A DNA stretch of 59,477 bases. Source: an uncultured Prevotella sp. (GTDB lineage: Bacteria; Bacteroidota; Bacteroidia; Bacteroidales; Bacteroidaceae). A model generated the notes under the pieces. It ran no database searches. It was not told the DNA's origin and saw only the letters and a list, made by a program, of their open reading frames with translations. A program made the translations under genes and the position numbers. Location of the stretch: contig ONAE01000024.1 in the NCBI GenBank assembly GCA_900315695.1, forward strand, positions 1 through 59,477, in the 5' to 3' direction. This document shows positions 18,404 through 26,809 of this stretch, piece by piece (position 1 is the first letter of the stretch; the number at the start of each line of letters is the position of its first letter).

Positions 18404-20812
18404 ATGAAACTGTCAGAATTGAAAACTGGTGAGAAAGGAGTTATCGTAAAGGTTCAAGGACATGGTGGATTCCGAAAGCGTATCATCGAAATGGGATTCA
18501 TCAAAGGTACAGAGGTTGAGGTATTGCTCAACGCGCCATTACAGGATCCTGTGAAATACAAGCTGATGGGCTACGAAGTATCGCTGCGCCATCAGGAAGC
18601 CGATAATATAGAGGTGGTGTCAGCCGATACGCCTCTGGAGGAAACCACCTTTAATGTCACCCCAGACAACAACCGTCACGAGGACGACTACATCCATCAT
18701 GAGGCCATGAAGGAGCGTCGTACTATCAACGTCGCATTAGTTGGCAACCCCAACTGCGGCAAGACCTCTCTCTTCAATTTTGCCTCTGGTGCTCACGGAC
18801 ATGTGGGAAACTACTCTGGCGTGACAGTCGATGCCACAGAGGCACACGCCTCCATGTTCGGCTATGAGTTCAACCTGACCGATCTGCCTGGCACCTACTC
18901 CCTCTCCTGCTATTCCCCAGAAGAACTCTATGTGCGTGAACATCTGACGGAGAAGATGCCCGATGTCGTCATCAATGTGATAGACGCATCAAACCTGGAG
19001 CGCAACCTCTATCTGACAACCCAGCTGGTGGATATGAACATCCGTATGGTTTGTGCCCTGAACATGTATGATGAGTTTGAGCGCCGTGGAGATCACGTCA
19101 ACATCGACACACTCAGCACCCTGTTTGGTATCCCCATGATTCCCACCTCGTTTAAGAACGGTACAGGTGTCAAGGAGCTCTTCAAGGCAGTGATCCAGGT
19201 ATATGAGGGAGCCAGCAAGTTCTCACGTCACCTGCATATCAACTACGGACACGAGATAGAAGATGGTATCAGCCGTATCCAGAAATACCTGAAGGCCGAT
19301 GAGCATATCCGTCAGCACTACTCCACCCGATACCTGTCGCTGAAACTCTTGGAGCACGACAGTCAGGTACTCGACTACTTAGGTAAGCACATGCAGGGAG
19401 AGCAGCGCATGAAGGACTTCCAGACACTGACGAATGAGCGCGATAAAGCCTCAGCACGTGTCAAGGAAGAAACGGGTAATGACTCTGAGACAGCCATCAT
19501 GGACGCCAAATACGGATTCATTCACGGTGCCCTGAAAGAGGCAGGCTTTAAGACAGGCACCAAAGAAGATACTTATAAGACCACCCACAGGATAGACCGG
19601 TTGCTCTCGCATAAGTATTTTGGGTTCCCCATCTTCTTCCTGTTGCTTTATATCATGTTTGAGACTACCTTTACCTTAGGCCAGTATCCTATGGACTGGA
19701 TTGAGGACGGTGTGGCATGGTTGGGCGACAAACTCACGGAGACGATGTCCGACGGTCCATTGAAGGCGATGCTTGTCGATGGTGTCATCGGTGGTGTAGG
19801 CTCAGTGATCGTCTTCCTCCCCCAGATTCTCATCCTCTACTTCTTCATCTCACTGATGGAGGACTCAGGCTATATGGCACGAGCAGCCTTCATCATGGAT
19901 AAGCTGATGCATAAGATGGGACTCCACGGCAAGTCGTTCATTCCTCTGATTATGGGCTTCGGCTGTAATGTGCCTGCTATCATGGCAACACGTACCATTG
20001 AGAGTCGTCGTTCACGCATCATCACGATGATGATCCTGCCGTTTATGAGTTGTTCCGCGCGCCTACCTATTTATATTATGATAGCCGGCACCTTCTTCTC
20101 GCTGCAATACCGCTCTTGGGTACTGTTGTCGCTCTATGCTATCGGTATCCTTACGTCAGTTGTTGTCAGCAAGACATTCTCCTCACTGGTGATCAAGGGC
20201 GAAGACACACCTTTTGTGATGGAGCTCCCACCCTACCGTTGGCCGACACCGAAGGCCATCTGGCGTCATACCTGGGAGAAAGGCAAGGAATATCTGAAAA
20301 AGATGGGAGGTATCATCCTCGTGGCCTCCATCATCGTCTGGGCACTTGGCTACTATCCCCACAACGATGCCCTCGACGTGCCCCAACAGCAGGAGCAAAG
20401 CTATATCGGACGCATGGGTAAGACCATCGAACCCATCTTCGAGCCACAAGGTTTCAACTGGAAACTCGATGTGTCCCTGTTGGCAGGTGTTGGAGCCAAA
20501 GAGATCGTAGCCTCCACCATAGGTGTACTCTACAGCGGTGATGACTCCTTTGGCGATGACGACACATTCAGCGACGATAATGAGAAATATACCCGTCTGC
20601 GCCAGATGATGCTACAGGAAGGCATCACACCACTGGCAGCCTACGCATACCTTATATTTATATTGCTCTACTTCCCCTGTATCGCTACCATAGCCGCCAT
20701 CAAGAACGAGACAGGCTCCTGGCGCTGGGCCCTCTTCGCCGCCGTCTATACCACTGCCGTCGCCTGGCTGGTGAGTATGGCGGTCTATCAGATTGGAAGA
20801 TTGTTTATCTAA
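18404..20812 (+). CDS. feoB: FeoAB, ferrous iron transporter (FeoA domain fused to FeoB)
   Basis: 802 aa. Residues 1-75 form an SH3-like FeoA domain ([20 protein letters not shown] ... [15 protein letters not shown]). A FeoB G-protein domain follows, with G1 [11 protein letters not shown] from Gly114, the switch [10 protein letters not shown], and G3 DLPGTYSLS. The C-terminal half is the permease, with Gate motifs such as [20 protein letters not shown] and [20 protein letters not shown], and its second gate half. FeoB imports Fe2+ across the inner membrane. The fused FeoA is usual in Bacteroidales and replaces a separate feoA gene. The protein appears complete. Confidence 0.97.
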   Translation: MKLSELKTGEKGVIVKVQGHGGFRKRIIEMGFIKGTEVEVLLNAPLQDPVKYKLMGYEVSLRHQEADNIEVVSADTPLEETTFNVTPDNNRHEDDYIHHEAMKERRTINVALVGNPNCGKTSLFNFASGAHGHVGNYSGVTVDATEAHASMFGYEFNLTDLPGTYSLSCYSPEELYVREHLTEKMPDVVINVIDASNLERNLYLTTQLVDMNIRMVCALNMYDEFERRGDHVNIDTLSTLFGIPMIPTSFKNGTGVKELFKAVIQVYEGASKFSRHLHINYGHEIEDGISRIQKYLKADEHIRQHYSTRYLSLKLLEHDSQVLDYLGKHMQGEQRMKDFQTLTNERDKASARVKEETGNDSETAIMDAKYGFIHGALKEAGFKTGTKEDTYKTTHRIDRLLSHKYFGFPIFFLLLYIMFETTFTLGQYPMDWIEDGVAWLGDKLTETMSDGPLKAMLVDGVIGGVGSVIVFLPQILILYFFISLMEDSGYMARAAFIMDKLMHKMGLHGKSFIPLIMGFGCNVPAIMATRTIESRRSRIITMMILPFMSCSARLPIYIMIAGTFFSLQYRSWVLLSLYAIGILTSVVVSKTFSSLVIKGEDTPFVMELPPYRWPTPKAIWRHTWEKGKEYLKKMGGIILVASIIVWALGYYPHNDALDVPQQQEQSYIGRMGKTIEPIFEPQGFNWKLDVSLLAGVGAKEIVASTIGVLYSGDDSFGDDDTFSDDNEKYTRLRQMMLQEGITPLAAYAYLIFILLYFPCIATIAAIKNETGSWRWALFAAVYTTAVAWLVSMAVYQIGRLFI

Positions 20813-20825
20813 GAAGCAAGCATCA

Positions 20826-21380
20826 ATGGAGAAAATTATATTAGGCATTGACCCAGGAACTAACCTGATGGGCTATGGGCTGCTGAAGGTGGTGGATGGA
20901 AAGGCGCAGATGATCACGATGGGCGTGATCGACCTGCGTAAGTTCCCTGATGCCTATATGAAACTCGGACATATCTTCGAACGCGTCACAGGTATCATCG
21001 ATGGCTATCTGCCCGACGAGATGGCAATCGAAGCCCCCTTCTTTGGCAAGAACGTGCAATCGATGCTGAAGTTGGGGCGTGCCCAAGGCACAGCCATCGC
21101 CGCTGCTATCCATCACGGGGTGCCTATCCACGAATATGCGCCGATGAAAATTAAGATGGCACTGACTGGCACTGGTTCTGCCTCAAAGGAACAGGTAGCT
21201 GGTATGCTGCAACGGCTTCTGAAGATCCCTAATGAGGAGATGGGTAAGTTTATGGATGCGACGGATGCACTGGCTGCTGCTTATTGTCATTACTTGCAGA
21301 TGGGGCGTCCGGAAAGTGAGGTGAAGTATCGTGGGTGGAAGGATTTTGTGAACAAGAATCCTGGAAAAATAAAAAAATGA
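20826..21380 (+). CDS. ruvC: Holliday junction resolvase RuvC
   Basis: 184 aa from ATG 20826. An in-frame ATG at 20793 would overlap feoB and add 11 residues absent from the family, so I prefer the later start. The RNase-H-like core carries its acidic residues in [15 protein letters not shown] (first Asp), [11 protein letters not shown] (Glu) and [13 protein letters not shown] (the last Asp pair). RuvC cuts Holliday junctions moved by RuvAB. The gene begins 13 bases after feoB and ends just before a repeat element. Confidence 0.95.
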   Translation: MEKIILGIDPGTNLMGYGLLKVVDGKAQMITMGVIDLRKFPDAYMKLGHIFERVTGIIDGYLPDEMAIEAPFFGKNVQSMLKLGRAQGTAIAAAIHHGVPIHEYAPMKIKMALTGTGSASKEQVAGMLQRLLKIPNEEMGKFMDATDALAAAYCHYLQMGRPESEVKYRGWKDFVNKNPGKIKK

Positions 21381-21412
21381 TGGAGACCTCTCGACAAGCT
21401 CGAGGTGACAGA
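21381..21412. repeat. Short copy of the dispersed TCTCGAC/GAGGTGACA repeat
   Basis: The stretch right after ruvC holds TCTCGACAAGCTCGAGGTGA, a short hairpin form of the unit at 6047-6112 and 28765-28811. It fills the gap between ruvC and the next gene. Confidence 0.55.
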
Positions 21413-21431
21413 ATTAATAGGGTGACAGATT

Positions 21432-22895
21432 ATGGCAACAATAAATATAAAGAACGCGCGCGCGAGGAAGACAGAGTGGAGTATGGCGGAGCCTGTAAAC
21501 TTCACGATAGAGAAAGGGGAACACATCGCCATCGTCGGACGTAACGGTGCCGGCAAGTCGATGTTTGTGGATATCCTCACCGGACGCCACCCTGCATTCC
21601 CCAACATGGTGACCTACGGTTTCGATGCCCCCTACGACAATATCAAGTATATCTCCTTCCGCGACACCTATGGCGGCGACAACGATCGCACCTATTTCCT
21701 CCAACAGCGCTGGAACCAGATGGAGATCGACGAGGAGACACCTACCGTCGCCTCCAAGCTCGAAGAAGCCTACCAACTGGCAGGCACCGACACGCCAGAG
21801 CGCCGAGCCCTTCAGCAACATATCTACAAGCTCTTCCATCTTGAATCTCTTCTCGACAAATATATCATCCTCCTTTCGAGTGGAGAGCTCCGCAAGTTCA
21901 AGTTAGCCTCCTCGCTCTTTACCGATCCCCGTGTGCTGATCATGGACAATCCGTTTATCGGACTCGATGCCGAGACGCGCGATCAGCTGAAGGAGTTGTT
22001 GGCGACCCTGTCCGAAGAGCGCCAGCTGCAGATCATCCTCGTTCTCTCCAAGAGCGACGAGATACCAGAGTTTATCACTCATGTCGTGGAAGTCCGTGAG
22101 ATGCGTGTTCTCCCCAAGATTACTCGTGAGACCTACCTGCAAAGCCGCCCCCCCTTCCCCACTCGCCTGCTCTCAGACAAGAAGGCACAAGAGATTCTCA
22201 ACATGCCCACGAACCAGCTTGCAGCAGCATCCCAGGAGGTCATCCGCTTCAACAACGTCTCCATCCGCTATGGAAGCCGCACCATTCTAAAAGATCTCAC
22301 CTGGACGGTCAATCAAGGTGAGCGCTGGGCTCTCTCTGGTCAGAACGGCAGTGGCAAATCCACCCTGCTCTCACTCGTCTGCGCCGACAACCCACAGCGC
22401 TATGCCTGCGACATCTCACTCTTCGGACACAAGCGAGGCTTCGGCAATAGCATCTGGGACATCAAGAAGCATATCGGCTACGTGTCGCCAGAGATGCACC
22501 GCAGCTATCGTCAGGACATCCCCGCCATCCGTATCGTGGCAAGTGGGCTGCAAGACACGATTGGACTTTATACCCAGCCCAAAGAGACAGAATACGCCGT
22601 CTGCCGCCAGTGGATGGACATCTTTGGCATCGGTCTCCTCGCAGAGCGCACCTTCCTGAAGATGTCGAGTGGCGAACAGCGACTGGTGCTCTTAGCCAGA
22701 GCCTTTGTCAAAGACCCCGACCTGCTGATTCTCGACGAGCCCCTTCACGGACTCGACAACTACAACCGCCGTTTGGTAAAGGATATCATTGAGACCTTCT
22801 GTCAGCGTCCGGGCAAGACCCTCATCATCGTCACCCACTACCAGGAAGAACTCCCCGCCGTCATCGACCACGCCATCACCCTCCAACGCCACTAA
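21432..22895 (+). CDS. ModF-like protein with two ABC ATPase domains
   Basis: 487 aa, two ABC cassettes in one chain. Cassette 1 has Walker A GRNGAGKS at about residues 36-43, signature LSSGELRKFKL and Walker B VLIMDNPFIGLD. Note Asn in place of the usual catalytic Glu. Cassette 2 has GQNGSGKS near 303-310, signature MSSGEQRLVLLAR and LLILDEPLHGLD with the normal Glu. Size and layout match E. coli ModF (PhrA). No membrane subunit or molybdate operon is nearby, so a role in molybdate uptake is only a guess. ABC-F-like or regulatory roles are also possible. Confidence 0.8.
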   Translation: MATINIKNARARKTEWSMAEPVNFTIEKGEHIAIVGRNGAGKSMFVDILTGRHPAFPNMVTYGFDAPYDNIKYISFRDTYGGDNDRTYFLQQRWNQMEIDEETPTVASKLEEAYQLAGTDTPERRALQQHIYKLFHLESLLDKYIILLSSGELRKFKLASSLFTDPRVLIMDNPFIGLDAETRDQLKELLATLSEERQLQIILVLSKSDEIPEFITHVVEVREMRVLPKITRETYLQSRPPFPTRLLSDKKAQEILNMPTNQLAAASQEVIRFNNVSIRYGSRTILKDLTWTVNQGERWALSGQNGSGKSTLLSLVCADNPQRYACDISLFGHKRGFGNSIWDIKKHIGYVSPEMHRSYRQDIPAIRIVASGLQDTIGLYTQPKETEYAVCRQWMDIFGIGLLAERTFLKMSSGEQRLVLLARAFVKDPDLLILDEPLHGLDNYNRRLVKDIIETFCQRPGKTLIIVTHYQEELPAVIDHAITLQRH

Positions 22896-23375
22896 CTAAA
22901 AAGACTACAGCTTCATCCACTGCGTTCGTTCTGCGTCGCTCATTTTCTCGATGGCTTAACCCCTATGGATGTTTAGACTACTCTATTGACCGTATTGCGT
23001 TCCGGCTCACAATAGAGTTTCAGGAACCGTTCAAAAAACGGCCAAATTTTTACTACATAACTACGCAGTAAATTTTTCATAGGCATAAAACAATTTTGGG
23101 TAAGGCTATCAACAAATTCCGCTCTCTCACTTCTCCCCCACTTTTCTCTCACTTTACCCCCACTTCACACGCCAAACCCCTGTATGAGGGTTAAGTGAAG
23201 GTTGAGTGAGGGTAAAACACCCACCCTCACTTAGCTCCAGCCCTTTGTACAAAGGCGTTTCAAGAAATCCAAGTGAGGGAAACGGCGAAATTTCCATATT
23301 GAGTTTTACTAAAACATCCGTGTGAAATTATTAGAAAAATAAGCTATAATGGATGGCTATTTGGAAATAATTGCT
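22896..23375. other. Non-coding stretch with CTCACTT/AAGTGAG repeats
   Basis: About 480 bases without a plausible gene. An 8-base inverted repeat CTCTATTG (22981-22988) / CAATAGAG (23010-23017) comes first. Then two 20-base near-identical pyrimidine-rich direct repeats (CTCTCACTT...CCCCCACTT at 23124-23143 and 23146-23165). A strong hairpin TGAGTGAGGGT (23203-23213) / ACCCTCACTTA (23223-23233) and a further AAGTGAGGG at 23270-23278 follow. The purine arms are complementary to the pyrimidine arms, so several alternative folds are possible. Confidence 0.6.
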
Positions 23376-23383
23376 TAACTTTG
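23376..23383 (+). promoter_or_regulatory. -7 box (TAACTTTG) for the ATPase-TOPRIM pair
   Basis: TAACTTTG followed by CGCCC lies 25 bases before the ATPase start. No convincing -33 TTTG at 20 bases. Confidence 0.5.
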
Positions 23384-23408
23384 CGCCCAAAGAAGCAGAT
23401 ACATCAGC

Positions 23409-24458
23409 ATGATATTAACGGAATTTTCATATAAGCAAGCTTCCGGTTGGAACTTAAAAGAGTTGTCGCTAAACCACCAAAACCTCATAGTAGGTTTGAA
23501 CTCAGTGGGTAAGTCGAGAACTGTCTCTGCACTGGGGCAGGTGGCTCGCTTCATAAGGGGCGAGGCTGATGCCAACATGGAAGATATCGAGTGTTCGTTG
23601 ATTTTGGAAAATGGTAATCGCCTGGAGTATTCATTCGAAATCAAAGGCGGTGAAATTCAGTCTGAAATCCTCAGGAAAGACGGACAATCGCTGATAATGA
23701 GAGAACGCTTCTCTGCTGCTATGTATAATGATAATCAGGTGAGTCCTCCTGCTGGTAAACTTCTGATACAAGTGCGTCGTGACACACAGCGCTATCCAGA
23801 GATAGAGGAGATTATCAGATGGGCTGAGCATACATCGATGTTTGTGTTCAGTAATATTACTACTTCTCCAAACTCATTGAGTCCATATACAATATCCAAT
23901 GAGCCACTGCTTCCTGTGATGTATGAAAAGATATCTGAAGAAAAGCAGAAACGGCTGTTGACATTTATGCATGAGCTGGGCTACGAGATAGACCGCATAG
24001 AGGAGTATCAACGTGAGAACGGCTCGAAGATGCTGCATATCTATGAAAAGGGCATCGAGAATCCGATGACTCCGTTTGAATTGTCGAACGGCATGTTCCG
24101 TGTGTTCTGCGTGCTATTGTATATGCTTTACTGTTCAACCCTGGCTGATGCCCGTTGCCTGATTATCGATGATATGGGCGAGGGCCTGGACTATATGCGC
24201 TCTACGAGGCTGGGAAAAATTATGTTCAACTATTGTGAGGAGAACCACATACAGTTGCTGGCCACCTCGAACGACAGTTTCCTGATGGATGCTGTTGACT
24301 TGCAGTACTGGAACATCTTGCAGCGCAAGGGTGGCAGGGTGTATAGCCTGAACAACAAGAACAGCAAGGAACTGTTTGAGCGGTTTGTACGCACTGGCCT
24401 GAGCAATTTCGATATTCTCTCATCGAACTTTATAGCCAACAATACGAAGGATGAATAA
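23409..24458 (+). CDS. AAA (ABC/SMC-like, AAA_21 type) ATPase, probable defence protein
   Basis: 349 aa. Walker A GLNSVGKS at residues 29-36, a signature-like LSNGMFRV at 225-232 (family form LSDG/LSNG, not LSGGQ), Walker B LIIDDMGEGLD with Asp254-Asp255, and a switch region ATSNDSFLMDAV at 285-296, where the usual His is replaced by Asn. The ATPase core is very compact, with no long coiled-coil arm. It belongs with the OLD/PARIS-type ATPases that work with a TOPRIM nuclease. The next gene overlaps by 8 bases and encodes such a partner. I expect a two-component anti-phage or toxin-like module, but the assignment comes from architecture and neighbourhood and is not proven. Confidence 0.75.
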   Translation: MILTEFSYKQASGWNLKELSLNHQNLIVGLNSVGKSRTVSALGQVARFIRGEADANMEDIECSLILENGNRLEYSFEIKGGEIQSEILRKDGQSLIMRERFSAAMYNDNQVSPPAGKLLIQVRRDTQRYPEIEEIIRWAEHTSMFVFSNITTSPNSLSPYTISNEPLLPVMYEKISEEKQKRLLTFMHELGYEIDRIEEYQRENGSKMLHIYEKGIENPMTPFELSNGMFRVFCVLLYMLYCSTLADARCLIIDDMGEGLDYMRSTRLGKIMFNYCEENHIQLLATSNDSFLMDAVDLQYWNILQRKGGRVYSLNNKNSKELFERFVRTGLSNFDILSSNFIANNTKDE

Positions 24459-25194
24459 GCGCAGACTGGCAGTATTTGTTGAGGGTCAGACAGAACTTGT
24501 TTTTGTGAGAGAATTCCTGAAACAATGGTATGGGTATGACACGAGTTTCATTGGCTTTGCATGCTATAATCTTCAAAACAATGAGTTTTATGATGCTGCA
24601 TACCAATATGGCAGTGAGGAGAGCGAGAACTATTTCATGCTGGTGAACGTTGGCAATGACAATTCGGTACTCAGTAAGATCCTCTCTCGTCTGACATATC
24701 TTGTGAATCAGGGCTATCAGCTGGTGATAGGCTTGCGCGATATGTATAGCAAGCAGTATGTGCAGGATGCCGGTGGTCACGTGATTGACGAGGAGGTGAA
24801 CCAGAAGCATATTGATGCCGTGAGGGATGTGCTGAAGAGTGCTGCGAATGGTGAGAAGGTTGATTTCCACTTCGCTATCATGGAAGTAGAGGCTTGGCTT
24901 CTGGGCATGCACGACTATCTGTTGTCTATAGACAAGCGATTGACGGGTGATTATATCAAGGAGTCAACAGATATCGATCTGGATGCAGACCCAGAGAAAA
25001 CGATTGTTCATCCTGCCATGGAACTGGGTAGAATATATGGTTTGGTGGGGAAACAGTACGACAAGCATTTGTCGGACATCTCGGCAATCATGTCTATTCT
25101 CACTACTGATGATTTCTGCAAGCTGATGGACTCTGGTAAGTGTAATACCTTCAAAAAATTTGTAGAGAGCCTGTTGGGACAGCAGGTGAGTTAG
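24451..25194 (+). CDS. DUF4276-like TOPRIM-fold protein, predicted effector of the ATPase pair
   Basis: 247 aa. The N-terminal strand and helix read LAVFVEGQTELVFVREFL, a TOPRIM-type start with Glu11 and Glu15. A second acidic site is in LVIGLRDMYSK, which matches the DxY/DYY region of DUF4276 proteins. A third is in AIMEVEAWLLG (family form E-x-E-A-W/L). No HTH or membrane segment is visible. Proteins of this type are usually coupled to an AAA ATPase, and here the gene starts 8 bases before the ATPase stop, so the two are translationally coupled. A nuclease function is inferred from the fold and not shown. Confidence 0.7.
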   Translation: MNKRRLAVFVEGQTELVFVREFLKQWYGYDTSFIGFACYNLQNNEFYDAAYQYGSEESENYFMLVNVGNDNSVLSKILSRLTYLVNQGYQLVIGLRDMYSKQYVQDAGGHVIDEEVNQKHIDAVRDVLKSAANGEKVDFHFAIMEVEAWLLGMHDYLLSIDKRLTGDYIKESTDIDLDADPEKTIVHPAMELGRIYGLVGKQYDKHLSDISAIMSILTTDDFCKLMDSGKCNTFKKFVESLLGQQVS

Positions 25195-25239
25195 ATATCA
25201 GAAATCCCTCGGTGTTTTAGCATAGTATTATATATGGCC

Positions 25240-25500
25240 TATCGGCATTACTCTATGCGGTAGCCGATAAATAATAATGGCGAACCCGAAGGGCAAAGGC
25301 TCGAGAGCCATACAAAGACCTTTGAAATCGGCGGTTTCTGTGATTTCAAATTACGCCCCTTCCATATAGGGAAGGGCTCGGGTTAGGTGGATGTCTCTTT
25401 TCGTTCTTTTATCTGCGCCAGAGAAAAGGACAAATCCTTGCAGGGGTTCCCCTGCATCATCCTCATGATGACAATTGACATCAGCATATTCATCATGCTG
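25240..25500. other. Hairpin-dense non-coding stretch, possible structured RNA or repeat element
   Basis: In order: TATCGGC/GCCGATA (25240-25246 and 25263-25269). An outer 7-bp stem AACCCGA (25283-25289) / TCGGGTT (25378-25384) encloses three hairpins: GGCT/AGCC (25298-25309), TTTGAAATC/GATTTCAAA (25321-25329 and 25342-25350), CCCTTCC/GGAAGGG (25357-25363 and 25370-25376). After it come GTC-CTTTTC/GAAAAGGAC (25393-25431), the perfect TGCAGGGG/CCCCTGCA (25439-25456), CATCAT/ATGATG (25455-25470) and CAGCAT/ATGCTG (25482-25500). No open frame is credible. The enclosed three-hairpin layout resembles a multi-branched RNA. It could also be a REP-like mobile unit. Confidence 0.5.
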
Positions 25501-25519
25501 AGCAAAAAGTTACAAATCA

Positions 25520-25888
25520 CTATACATCTCTACATTTTACTTATAACTTACTAAATATTAAGCCTTTACACCATGTATAGAGCCTACATAAAATTTGCAG
25601 CTATACATAGCAATAGCTTATGATGGCTTCAAATAAAGAAAAATCTGATTTAAACAACTGATTATTAATGTGTTCCTTATTAGTATAACTAATGGAAACA
25701 CTTTGTTTCGCTAATGGAAACACTTTGTTTCATAGGCAGAAACAAGTTGTTTCAATATTAGAAACACCTATGAAACAAAGTCGCCTTTCTGTTGGAGATG
25801 ATACCAGAATGACCCGAAAACACGTCATGAACAACCAAAAGCCCCCAAATCATGTATAGACGTACTTAGCATTTAACCATCTATACAT
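25520..25888. repeat. Repeated ATGTATAG / CTATACAT motif, two inverted pairs
   Basis: The 8-mer occurs at 25520 (CTATACAT), 25573 (ATGTATAG), 25601 (CTATACAT), 25852 (ATGTATAG) and 25881 (CTATACAT). A sixth copy is at 28611, next to the IS21 element. The pairs 25573/25601 and 25852/25881 face each other with 20-21 bases between the arms. Confidence 0.65.
25689..25777. repeat. 22-bp-periodic GAAACA...TGTTTC palindromes (iteron- or operator-like)
   Basis: GAAACA starts at 25695, 25717, 25739 and 25761, exactly 22 bases apart, and again at 25772 (11 bases on). In the first two units GAAACA-CTT-TGTTTC is a perfect palindrome, in the third GAAACAA-G-TTGTTTC is perfect, and the last ones keep only the left half. 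The first two 22-base units (25689-25710, 25711-25732) differ only at the last base. A spacing of two helical turns suggests cooperative protein binding on one DNA face. Confidence 0.75.
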
Positions 25889-25932
25889 TACTTAATTACC
25901 TAATAAACAATACGTTACAAAGGAAATGTAGG

Positions 25933-25939
25933 AATGTAT
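25933..25939. repeat. Left target-site duplication of the IS21 element
   Basis: AATGTAT directly precedes the left IS end and is repeated as AATGTAT (28610-28616) directly after the right end. Confidence 0.85.
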
Positions 25940-26053
25940 TGGAGATAGCGGAATCAATGTGCCGGCTGTAACGGAATGAAATGTGCCGGCCTTAGCGGTT
26001 TCAAATGTACCGCCTCGCTTGAGGTCGTAATTCCGGGTGCAAAGATACACTAT

Positions 26054-26782
26054 TTATTTTGATTTTCGTCTTAAACTTTCACCTTTTAACTCAATTCTCC
26101 TCGCATTTGCCGTTAGACGGTCCATGATAGCATCTGCCAAAGTAGGCTCTTTGATATAGTCGTACCACTTGGCAACAGGCAGTTGCGAGGTGATGATGAC
26201 AGACTTACGCTCATAGCAGTCTTCGAGTATCTGGAGCAGTGCCAGACGCGAGTTGTCATCCAGAGGCTGTAAGCCGAAGTCATCAAAGATGACGAGGGCA
26301 TTCTTCTCGATGTGGTTGATGACCTTGAGCAGTGTCCCATCGACCTTTGCCATGGAGATCTTCTCGATAAAGCGGTTCATGGAGTAGTACTCCACACGAT
26401 GTCCCAGAAGGCAGGCCTGCCTTCCCAAAGCACAGGCAAGAAACGACTTTCCGCAGCCTGTCCTACCTGTAATCAGCAGGTTTTGGGCACGTGGGATAAA
26501 GTCGCAGTCTGCAAGTTCCTGCAGTGTCTGCCTGGTGAGGTTCCGCTCTTCTGAGCAGATGACATCCTCCATCACTGTGTTGTACCTCAGACGGCTAGTC
26601 CTCAGATACATCTCAGTGCGCTTGCGGTTCCTGTACTGGATCTCCGCTTCCACCATCTTTGCCATGAAGAGGTCGAGCGTAGGTCTGTTCTCAGGCGAGA
26701 GTGTTTCCATTGACTGGTAGTACTCTGCCATTCCCTTGAGCTTCATCTGCTGAAGCTGGGCGATTGTCACTTGGTTGTTCAT
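26054..26782 (-). CDS. istB: IS21-family helper ATPase IstB
   Basis: 242 aa DnaC-like AAA+ protein. Walker A ITGRTGCGKSFLACALG lies near residues 104-120 and Walker B NALVIFDDFGLQPL near residues 165-178. A family-typical IstB N-terminus precedes it (QLQQMKLKGMAEYYQSM). IstB controls target capture and activates the IstA transposase. It is downstream of istA with a 27-base gap, the normal order, and ends near the left end of the element. It appears intact. Confidence 0.95.
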   Translation of the reverse strand: MNNQVTIAQLQQMKLKGMAEYYQSMETLSPENRPTLDLFMAKMVEAEIQYRNRKRTEMYLRTSRLRYNTVMEDVICSEERNLTRQTLQELADCDFIPRAQNLLITGRTGCGKSFLACALGRQACLLGHRVEYYSMNRFIEKISMAKVDGTLLKVINHIEKNALVIFDDFGLQPLDDNSRLALLQILEDCYERKSVIITSQLPVAKWYDYIKEPTLADAIMDRLTANARRIELKGESLRRKSK

Positions 26783-26809
26783 CTTTCCGTTACTTTAAAT
26801 GATTAAACC

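Noticed and set aside
23409-25194. Assignment of the ATPase-TOPRIM pair to PARIS, Gabija or a retron
   Set aside because: The effector looks like DUF4276 and not DUF4435. The proteins are not fused as in GajA, and there is no reverse transcriptase nearby. I therefore keep the general description.
25283-25384. Cloverleaf-like fold as a tRNA
   Set aside because: It is about 100 bases long with an oversized middle arm, has no T-loop consensus and no CCA end. I recognise no tRNA or rRNA anywhere in the window.
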